Source: Saxidomus purpurata (taxonomy: Eukaryota > Mollusca > Bivalvia > Venerida > Veneridae). Taken from it: a stretch of DNA of 64,000 bases. The stretch lies in the NCBI GenBank assembly GCA_022818135.1, contig JAFMSR010000019.1, positions 3,949,357 through 4,013,356 of the forward strand, in the 5' to 3' direction. Below, piece after piece: positions 35,601 to 47,600 of the stretch. The translations under genes were made by a program, and so were the position numbers. The notes beneath the pieces were generated by a model. That model saw only the letters and a program-made list of their open reading frames with translations, did no database searches and was not told the origin of the DNA. The first letter of the stretch is position 1, and each line of letters starts with the position of its first letter.

Positions 35601-38600
35601 CCATCAAATTCAAAAGCGTTGCAAACGCTTTTGAAATTTCAATATAAACATATAGTGTAGCGGTGCCGTGTAACCGACATTTTCAATCGATTTCTGCAAA
35701 TTCCTACCTAGATTTTTGCTTATATTTTGATTCTAGCCTTTAATTTTATATTTATGTTTAAGTATGTCAATTTTCAAAAAAATATTTTTTTCAACGGTAA
35801 CTGAGAGCGAGCAGCTTTAATGACAAGTTAATGTTATTTATATATATATACATGTCATTATTTAACAGAAACTCCAATAGTGTATGGAGAGAATGACGTC
35901 GAAATTTTGGAGGGTATGACGTTAGATATCACGTGCTCTTCACGCGGAGATCCTTATCCAATCACATCATTTCTAAATATATCATCCAATCAGACGTTTG
36001 GAGAAGAAGATACGGACATGACTCAAACAGTGTCTGTATGTCCATGTTTTTAAAATGCAACCGAAAATATGCATATTGAGTTGACATAGCTACAGCTATT
36101 GAAAGCAAAATGTTGACATTGTTTAGTTAATTTTAGCACTATTTTCGGTACCAGTGTACGCTTAGATTCTACTGCAGGAATAGAATATGAAAACACAACA
36201 TTATATCAGTGATTTAAAGCGACATTTGAAAAACGCAAAACTGAATTGTCGCTAAAATCTTTTTGTTTACAGTATTGTTAACGACTGACAATGTAAGAAA
36301 ATAGCCGATTCGGTACTCGAACATGTACTAGGAGTTGTAGGTGTAAAAAGAAGGTATTACATTGCTAAATTTCACGGTTCGAGACATTTAATGGCATGTT
36401 TTTTGTATTTATGTAACTGATTTTGCAATGTGAAATCAATTATTTTATCGTCCCACAGTCATCGAAAAATGTTCGTCTGAAACTGTAAACATTGTTTTAT
36501 TTTTTAGATAAACAATCCAAGAAAATAATTCTATTATCGTTAGCGTCAGTAATCGGACCACCTCGCTGATGTTCTAATCTCTCCCAAGCTTTCCAGAGAT
36601 GGCAACAGTGGCGATTGAAACATTATAAGATGTATTTCTATTTGCATAGGTAACGGAGCCAAAGTACGTCGGCAGTACCAGCGTAGTTGATGGTAGAGCT
36701 TTTATGGGTATTCGACGATGTATTAGCCTAAAAAACTTGACATTTTGGAATAGTGGACAATACGCATGCGCAGCGGAAAATATTGCCGGGTCTGATATGA
36801 CAGTATTCAAAATATCAGTTAAACGTAAGTGTACAATGAAAATAACATTTGTAATGATCAGTTTGATGTTTATTTTATTATTACAACTATTTTTAATATT
36901 TATAATGATTATGATGATGATGATGATGGTGATGACGATAGTTATAAAAGTTTATATATATAATCATCATCATCAATAATAATCATAGTAATCATAGTCA
37001 TCATCATCTGATGATGATGATAGTGATGACGATAATAATAATAACTGTATATATATAATCATCATCATCAATAATAATAACAACTATAATAATAAAAATC
37101 ATCAATAATAATTATTATAATCATCATCATCATCATCGTCAACAGCAACAACGATAATAAAATTGATTATTAAAGAAGTAATCATAGAAAAAAATATTGA
37201 AATAGTATCTTTCTAGAGCGTAATCAATACTATTTTATAGTGATGCTCGGAGTAAAATTTAAATGATTTTTCCTCATTTCTGCATCTATGTTCAAGGCTA
37301 AAATATTTATTTCGGGTTTTAGCTTAACAAAATAATATTACATATTACAGCAAGACCTCCTGGAGCTGTTAAAGGTTTACATGCCAAACCCTTGACTCCA
37401 TTTGAAATTGAAGTTGAATGGCGTCCACCCGATTACAAGAAAGTTGAAGACCCAGGTCACGTGATAGGTTATCAGGTGACAGTTGCGGATGAATACAACG
37501 TAGTACTTAGGGAGAAGAATGTTTCAGATTCGATGATTATACTACAAAATGTGCTACCTAATACTATGTACGGTGTAAGTAATGATTTTGTGTTACCCAA
37601 AAACGGTTGTAAAAGCACAGCTTTTAGCCCAGTTCATCCAAAATCTAAAAATAGATCTCTGTCTAAATATAGATATCTTGTGGCCTTTGCTAACAAATGA
37701 ATATTGCAGCTGTTTGAAATGCAAGAATAAAGAGGTGCCCTGGTATAGTTTTAGAGCGTCTGATTAACTGGTACGCGGGTTTGAATCTCGCCAGCGTTGC
37801 AAGCTATGTTCAGAAATCAGGAAGTAGTGATGAATGTTAGGAAACAGAAATTTAAAGAAATTGGGTCTATAGTCAGTCTATTTATCGCTAAACCTCGTAA
37901 AATGTCATTTCATCTTATTTTTTTCAAGATAAAAGTTGCAGCCTATCACCAGTTTTCAATGGGCGTAGGAACAGATGTATATGTTCACACCCCAAAAATC
38001 CCAGAATTGGGTCACCCACAGAATGTCACTATGACCACCTTAAACAGCACAGTAAGTATTTGTTACTTTTACACAGTTTCTCTCAGTCGCTATCAAGCTG
38101 TGATTCGACAAAACAACAAGAGCTGTCCATAAGACAGCACGCTCGACTATTGTGGGTGTTTGCTAATAAAACAAAACTTTTATCAGTATAATAGCAAAAC
38201 AAAATTCTGCTAACTATTAAGTATAAACTAGGAAAGTTGAATCATAAAAAGACAAAATCTATAACTATAGATTTATATTTTTGGTAAATTAATTGTTTGA
38301 TACAAAATTTACCCCAACACTATTGCAAGGTTTGATATAACTACCATAAGTCCGGTTACTGAGATATGTGCATGATAGTACCTTGCATGCAACACTTTAA
38401 CCAAATTTTCAAAAGTCAAACAAGGGCCTAATTTGCACTAAATTTAAACAAGAGTTATCTGTCTTGACTGTGTGACACCTCTTAAGACATTAAAAAGTTT
38501 CAAGTCAATTTCATAAGTGGTTCTGAGATATGTGCATGATAGTACCAAGCAGGCAAAACTTTAACCAAATTTTCAAAAGTTAAACAAGGGCCATAATTTG

Positions 38601-41600
38601 TACTAAATTTTTCAAGAGTTGTCTGCCTTGATTGTATGACACCCCTAAAGACATGAACAAAGTTTCAAGTCAATATCATAAGTGGTTACTATGTGCATGA
38701 TAGTACTTAGCAGGCAAAACTTTAACCAAAGAAGCAACGCCGACGCCGACGCCGACGCACAAGTGACTGTAATAGCTCTCCATATTCTCCGAATAGTCGA
38801 GCTAAAAAGACACGTGACTTGCACGTTCTCTCCGTTTTTTCCAAGCATGTCGAAAATACAGATTAGCCTGTTAATCGTGGTATCTTGTTCCAAACTTAGG
38901 CACATAACTTGCACGGTTTGAATACGTTCTGTTAAAGGGAGATAACACATCCGTGGTAAATATTTTGGGTCAGAAAACGTTTTTTCCCTTGGTCCACTTA
39001 CATTGCATTTTAGGCAAATAAGCTCCGCTATTTGTATTCAAGATAGCAAACATATTATACCCTCTAAACAGAAATTATATTTGGGCTATATTTGAATCAC
39101 GTTCGTATGTCCGTGCGTCCGTCGGTAGACATTTTTCCTAACTATTTCTTGGCAACCACTATCCGGGATTCAGTGAAACTTTGCATCAAGTACAAAGCAC
39201 AGTTGTCAGCATGTTGTGCTGGAATACATTTTTATAGAGTTATTGCCCTTTGATTTTTTTTCAAACATATAGTGTACATTCAGTATTTTTTACAATCGCT
39301 CGAATGTACATTTAGTATTTTTTACAGTCGCCCGAATTCAGTGAAAATTCAGAGGACTACTTTTTGCCAAGCTTAGTTGTGTATAGTGTAAGCATGTTTA
39401 TCGTGGATAATATTTCCAAGAGTTATGGCCCTTTGAGTTTTTTTTCATACATGTAGTTAACCTTGAGTTGTTTCGTTGGACATTCTCAGCAGTCACTGCC
39501 GGAAAATCGAGTGACAAATATCAAGGTTGCGCATATTATCAGCGTGTTGTGCTTGAATAACGTTTTGGCTGGTGTCACTCCAACAAGCAATGTTCAGCAA
39601 CCGGCTAATTATTATTTTCATATCTATTAAAGACTATACAGGTGACGTGGCTACCACCAAGGGAGGTAATTGAACGGAGGATCCACCTGAGAGCATTTGT
39701 ATTTCTTCACCGGGAAGTGGGTAGCAAGCGCATTGAAGAGATGCAGTTGGAAAGGATGTTCACAAACGTTTCCATAATAGGTACAGTAAAACCCGTCTTA
39801 TCCGGTACCTCATTTTTACGGAAAAGTGCCATATCCGACACAGTCCGTAATTCCCCGCAAAGGCTACATAAAATATATAAATAAAAATTTATCAATTTGC
39901 CGGCAACCTGTTACAAGCAAACACGCTTCGGGTTATGACCAGGGTTAGCGTATCATGTGGGTCTAAAATTCTCTTAATCACAAAACTTTTGCCCAAAGTC
40001 CAAGTTTAACCACCATCGGTTGAATATCTATACAAGATGCAAAGACCGTTTTCATAAAATGTTTATCTTCACTTAATATTTATTCGCATTATTCAAATTA
40101 TTGACATTTGCTCCGCCCTAAAAAGTGGGTGGAGTCAATGTCTTTAAACTTCATTTGCGGTAATAGGTTCTAAAAGTGGTACGTCAAGGTGTGTTGGTAT
40201 ATCGAATCCTGGCAAACAGACGAAGCAATTCAATTAGTATAGCGGCTTGCTTTTGTTCAGATAAAGAATGGGGTGAATAAAGTAGATAAAAATAATGGTT
40301 CCATGAAGTTACAATTAATCATGCGTCCTAATTTGGTATGAACGCCAATTAATAAAGATTTTCTGTCCCAGATGAATGAATAGCTCCTATTTATTATATA
40401 ACACAAGCGGATATCCTATTGATGTCGGTTATATTCGGACTGGCATAGAATATCTAGACAGTTCCCGAAGAAGTTCTATGAAAAAGGCAATGTGACACTC
40501 CGAAAGATAATGCTTCTATGGAAAAGACAAAGTGGCACTCCAAAAGATAAGAATTATAAATCCAAAACCCACTTTTTATTCGAGAAATGCCGCTCTTGTA
40601 TCTACATTCCGGCAAGGGACAAGTACATTTGGACTGCAGCGATTTTTAGCCAATGACTGACAAGCATTTAAAACGGTGTATAAATATCATCAATTTCAGG
40701 TCTGATACCGGACAGAAAGTACGAGGTCCAAGTTTTAGCCATGTCAGAGGATGCGCAGATATCCAATACTAGTTGGGTGCAAGGCAACACGTCGAGAGAG
40801 TCATATATGAACGGTAAATGTTTACCAACCTTCTGCTGAAAATCAACATTTCTTTAACACACCTGTGCCAATTGTCTCCTTTAATTTACCTTTTTAAAGT
40901 TCAAAGATGACGACAAACTCATTAAAATAGCACACAAGCAATGGTTATATATAATATAGTGTTATCTCGTGAATTTAAATAAACTCGCGAAATAAATAGA
41001 AAAATCGCGAAATAAACAACTCGCGAATATAAAGACGTTTACAGTAAAGTCTTGTTTATTCTAGAGAGTATCGAACCCCCGCCGCCAAACAACGTGTTCC
41101 TTAATCTACAAGGTGGTAACATCATTGTGTCGTGGCTGCCCCCCTTCCCAGACGAGAATATTTTGGTTCGTGGCTACACTATTGACGTGTTCTTCAATAA
41201 CACTAAACTACAAACCATGGAGGTCGAGTATAAGGAAAGTAGCGTTATAATTTACGATGTGGGTAAGTACCCGAATGTTTAAAGACCCATTAGCACATTT
41301 TTAAGGACCCAATTTTTTATTTTTTTTAAAGACCTATTAGCACTTTTGTTTATAGTTAAAGCATGTACATTCCATTTCAAAAGCAACTGAATCAAAAACG
41401 ATGAATTTCGCCGGTAAGATATAGTTCATGGTAAAATAAGAGATACTACTTATTTTACATCTAAAGTTATAATTGGACTTAAAACATATCAGTCTCTTTC
41501 CCACAGAGCGGGAGATCAATGTTAGACTCGAGTAATATTCATTTAAGTATACTATACCCGAGTAATACTATACTCGAGTAATATTCATTTCAGTAGACTA

Positions 41601-44600
41601 TAACAGAGTTATATTCATTGCAATATACTATACTCTAGTAATATATCGTTGTTTTTAGCAAACTTTACTGTGGAGAATTCGTTTTAGCGTATTAACTCGA
41701 GAAATGTCAGCTCACATTTTTGTTACATAAATGGGTATTTAATATACAGGATATCCGTCAGGGCGCAAAATAGAGCGGGTACCAGCATGCAATACTCGAG
41801 TAATATTCTTATTTGTGGGTATTTTATACAGGATATCCGTCAGGGCGCAAAATAGAGCGGGTACCAGCATGCAATACTCAAGTTATATTCTTATTTTACA
41901 GAAATGGGTATTTTATACAGGATATCCGTCAGGGCGCAAAATAGAGTGGGTACCAGCATGCAATACTCAGTATCTTATTTTACAGAAATGGGTATTTTAT
42001 ACAGGATATCTGTCAGGGCGCAAAATAGAAAGGGTACCAGTCTGTAGTACTTGAGTAATATTCTTATTTTACAGAAATTGATATTTTATACAGGATATCC
42101 GTTAAGGCGCAAATTAGAGCGGGTACCAGCATGCAATACTCGAGTAATATTCTTATTTTACAGAAATGGGTATTTTATACAGGATATCCGTTAGGGCGCA
42201 AAATAGAGCGGGTACCAGCATTGACCACTCGGAAGAATTAAAGGTACCAGTTGAATGTAAATATGATATTTTGTTATTGTTACATATTTAAAAAAAATGG
42301 TATTGTAAATCCGGTAATATTATACTAGCAATGATTTATTTTTTGGCTAATTTTTCGTGCATTCCTATCTCTTTAACTCAAAAAGTTTGCACAAATTAAA
42401 TTTAAGAGTAATTTGTATTTCAGTTAAGAGAATTATCCATTTCCAAATCTTGTTTTCGTGAACAAGTCTCTCTCTTACAAAATTCGCGAAAAATTCGAAT
42501 TTTTCGCAAATATATTAAAATTTACAGTTGAAGTAACTTTATTGATACGGTTTAATGCCGTGTAGTACGGAGGAGAAACTATTCAGTGAATAAAGTTACC
42601 TGTATTTATTTTGTGTCTTAAATTTTTTACCTTTTCGAACTGCGTCACATCAAAGCAGACGACAATGCAATTTATTTTTATTTATTTATACTAATTTAAT
42701 ATTCTCGACTGCGAAACAAGTTCTTACCACTTAGATTAATCGCTCTCGAGACTCATTCTAGACGGAATCAACCTGGAAGAGAGAGAGAGAGAGAGGCAAT
42801 GTTGAATTATTTGTGTTTGACAATTGAGAGATAGCATCTTTAAATTTTACAAAAAAAGATAGCACTATAAAATAGGTACATGTGGTATATAAGACAATCT
42901 CATGCAATTTTCTTTAGTTATTTGTGCTAGAAACAAACAAACCGTATACAGCTAGAAACTTACAGAAACCTACACTGCCCCTAAAATCTGTCCAGCCGAA
43001 AGACATTCACTCTCTATAACACTAGGTTGCAGTTTTCTCAATGAATGAAACCGTATTTTATTCTTCAAGTATAGTAACTGTTTTGAGAATCCTCATGAAT
43101 TGTAGATGTTACGCAAGAACCGGTCCAGAATTTCCAAGGAAGAGCACTGTCCTCTACAAAGCTCGAACTAACATGGGACCAGCCACAATCAGGTGTGTTC
43201 TCGAGGTTCGTCCTCTCATACACCCTAGCTGGAAACCTAAAACCAGAACTTCCAGGAGGCGGAAATCTACCTGCAAGCTCAAGAAATTATATCGTAAGGT
43301 GAGTTGTCAGAGCTTAAATTTATTTTCTACATGGCCGTTGGCATTTTTTATCGTTTCTATACCCCCGGCTTACCTAGGATTTCTCCTCAGGTGAAACTGC
43401 CTTTTGACAACGGCTGGTGCTTCTACAACAGAAGCCAAGAATCTTTCCCAAAAAATACTTCAAATGTTTGTACTTTCATACTGAAAGTCCAAAGTACAAC
43501 TTCTTGTACGCATATATACATACATGTGGTAGCTTTTATTAATAAAGTATGCGATTTGTTGTTTCCGAATACGTAGTGTTAATCATTTAAGCAGGTTATT
43601 TCACGAATTAGAACACTGTAAATCATGAAATATTCACGAGAACGTTAATTTCGGGTGTTTTTTTTTCGGGAGAGCAATCCTTCGCGAATTCATCACTTAG
43701 CTATTTAAAGTTATCCGGAAATGATCGATATTGTTTCAACAGAGAAATATATGTTCACGAATTAATGATCTCCTGAATTGACCCGGATATAAAAAAAATC
43801 GCGAACTTTTAGTCTCGCAAATTCAAAGTGATTTACAGTATGCAAGACAATTCGAGCTATATTTTGTCATTATTTGTATAGAGACGGCTTAATTAACTAG
43901 GATAAGGTCAAAAATAATCCGACAGTGAACATGACATTTAAATAATCCAATCAGCGTACTGATCAGACTAATGACAACTATTTTTAGAATTTTAAAGGTT
44001 TCCTTGACGGAAGCAAGCAGTCGGCAAGCTTTTACGTGGCTTCAGATTCGTTGTTTCCGAAGACACGTCGTAAAAAATTATTTTCGGTAATGCGCTTTTA
44101 ATGTTTCACCGAATTTGACAGGAAGAGAGTCACTGAAGATGTTGTTATGTACACGTGGTTACTTTACATTAGAGACATGAACTTTTCATGTCTTTAGAAA
44201 TCAAAGTTCTATTAGAGACATGAACTTTTCATGTCTTTAGAAATCAAAGTTCTATTAGAGACATGAACTTTTCATGTCTTTAGAAATCAAAGTTCTAAAA
44301 GTACTGCTAGGCAAGAAGTATAAATCGCCAAATAAAAACCAATGCTATTTTTTTTGTAAATTGCAGAATCACAATATATATCAAGCAAATCAGTTAGCCC
44401 TAGTTCAAACTATCGATAGTTTAAATCTATATGAACTAGTTTACGTTTATATATATACGGTAGTTATTGTGCATAGAATGTGTCTTACTTTTCAATCTGT
44501 CGTAAAGTTAGTAATCAGTTCATGAAATGTATATAAATTATAAACTTGAAATTAACTTTCTTTTTTTGTTTAGATTGTTTAAATTCCCGGCCGACCGTGG

Positions 44601-47600
44601 GATTTATCCCCTGGTGAACCTGCCAAGACTGCAGTATGAATCCCATGCATACTAGTACCTCTCAAAATTAAGTAAATTAACACAAGTAATCTAAAGATAA
44701 ATTAAGTCTTGTTTTACCTGACTGCAATACCCATGCAGTGTCAGTTTTGTCCAAAAATGATCATTTAGTCAAACTGTGTAAAAAGCCAGTAGCCTAAAGA
44801 TAGACATGCGAGCTTGCAGATCAGGCACGCGTTGCCAGCGTACATTTGTGCTTGAACCAATTTGCCTCGTGGTTTATCTATGTGTTGTTATATCCCTTTC
44901 CTTTTTGTGTTCCTTAACCTTATGTCCATATCATGGTGACCATTTAAACAATTTAGCCTAGAAATGTGTCACTTATCTCATTTCATTATTTCTCTATCAT
45001 TAAATAATATTTTTTTCGAAAACTTGATAATTTGTTGTACGTTTAACAATATTTCATCGCATCAAACACCTGTGTTTATTTTTTGTTCTATTTTTAGATC
45101 ATTTTCATCGCATCAAACACACGTGTTAATTTTCTGTTCTATTTTTAGATCATTACAGGCGTTTACAGGTTATGTGTTCTATATCACACCCTATCTGAAA
45201 GACATGCGTGGTGTTGCAGCAAACACAACTGTAGTGACTCTCACGGACAAGCCATCTTTACCGCCTACGAACATTTCACTTTCTGTACTCAATTCTACCG
45301 TAAGTGGAACAAAACCAATGAATATAACTGTAGAATTTCATGTCTTATTTTGTATTGATTTTTTTTGTTTAAAACAACGCTTTAATTCAAATTGTCGGTA
45401 ATTCGATCTTGTGAGTTTTTTTATTCGATCCTGTGAGTTTTTTTTTTTCGTTTTTAGACGATCTTTATAAAATGTTTTTTTTTAAACGACGAATCACTTG
45501 ACGACATTTTTAATAAGAATTTGATTTTTAATAGGTAAAATTTCTTTTTTAAGAGCTCGATTTTTAAATAAACTAATAAGAATATTTATTTTGAAAGTAA
45601 CGAACAATCCGATTAAAGGTTACAGACTATTTTCACAGTCATTAATGCAGTTTCTATACCACTGCAACTATTTTCTATATGTAGTATTTTCGAAAATACC
45701 TATACGGTGAATAAACAAAAGTTTTCAAATACTAAGAAAATAGTTTCTTTTATTAATCTTACATTTAAATTAAGCATAGAAAATGCTTTGCCAATATCAT
45801 TAAAATAAAGTACATTTTGTAGTATAACGTTCAAGTAGAAATTCGGAATTACTGGTATTTCTTTTTCTCAATAATTGTCTGTGTAACAGTTTGGTTAAAG
45901 TTTTCATGCGCCTCTTAATGAAATCAGAATATTAAAATTTAATAAAGATTTAAGTTGGGTATTCGATCATGTGAGTTTTTTTCTCGTTTTCAGACGATTT
46001 TTATAAAATGCTCGCCCCCGGAGACCGGTAAAAATGGGCCAATAATTCAGTACAGAGTTGCCTACCGTGATAGCCACTTCCGGGACAATATACTCACAGA
46101 CGCTGATGAAGACGAAGATCTATATTTTCACTTAAATGGTATGCAATTTATTTTGTTTCGAGAACCAGTCTAAAATCTCTCTGGCTTTTGATTGGTTGGT
46201 TAATAGAATTACCTCACTTCTAGCGAATCAGATGGCAGAAATTTTAGACAGGTCGAAATGGAAAGTTAGAAAATATTTTTTGCCTTTATATGACATACAT
46301 TAATTACAAATTGAAAAAGAAAAGGCACAGAAAAGGAATAATGGTTATAGTTGTGTTGTTTCTTGTAGAACTTACATAACACTCGACTTGCGTTCTAAAC
46401 GAATAAGTTAAACACACAAAGATGGCCGTTTATGAGTTATTTCGGTTGCGGGTGAGGGTTGGGGGTGAAGATAATGGAATCTGAAAAACAAATCTATTTC
46501 ATACAGTTCACCGATTTTGTTTGCGAAAACTTCGCTGTTTCGTCATGAGCCTTCTAAGGTATCATTTAACTTCACAATATCCCCAGGAATCCATAAAATC
46601 TAAGTTGAAACGTTTTTGTTCCATTTTTGGAGGCAAATAAATAGCAATTTGCATTGACTTCAATTTCCTGTTTAAATCCGTTTTAAGAGCAGTGCGTTAT
46701 TACGTTCCAGCACGTAGTAATTTCTTTATTTCTTTTGAATTGCTTGTTTCCCTATGAGTCTCAAAAACGATATTGGTCTGTCAATCATCACGATAGCCAC
46801 GCCCCCACTACATGTTCGAGAAGTACCAGGAGCACACAGCTCTTAATTTACCAAGAAAAATGTCTTACCGGGGAAAATGACATTTATATGTACCAAAAGC
46901 ATTTCTAACTTTCCGTTTTAAAATGTAAGGTTGATGTAAATATATAGCGCAGTATTTTGTTTAAGGATATTGCAAAAAGTAAGAAAGGCATATGTTAATA
47001 TCGTTTTAGAATGTATAAAACATGGTTCTATCATTATATATTGGTAAATTCGAAGTGATCCAGGGATTTTAAGCTGAGACTCCGATTTGATACAAGATAC
47101 ACAATATGGTCGCGTGACTGATTATCATGCATGAGAAAATTACACTCGTAGTTGAAATACGCCGTGAGAAAATCTGGCTTAAAGAGATACCACTAAGTGT
47201 TTTTGGGTAATTTACATTTAAAATAATTCTGTCCATGATTTGATTGTGCCAGGAAATTGGATGTAGCATTCATTTCTATCCTTTATTTTTCATGCCTGGA
47301 ACTGATTTTTTTTTTCAAATTTGATCTAAATTATTTGCATCGATATTAGTTACTGGCGATGGCAGCTTCCTGGAGCTCTGGCCAGTACTCGCAGCGCTGA
47401 AAGAAAAGATCTTGGAGCCTCTTCCTGGATTCGAACTCACGATATCTGGGTCCGTCACTCTACCCGTAAGCTACGGTGCTGCCCTAAATCTTGAAATGTA
47501 TCTGTTTCCGAATGTACACGTAATTTGCCCAATCTTTGACAAGATCAAGTTTGACAAGTAATTCATTTTTATTTCCTTTGAGCGAAAGTCTCAATATAAT

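Noticed and set aside
44573..44668. Possible exon LFKFPADRGIYPLVNLPRLQ in the phase left by exon 23
   Set aside because: Its frame runs into TAG with no donor of matching phase, and exon 24 (45149) joins exon 23 directly with a better FN3 continuation. At most a rare alternative terminal exon.
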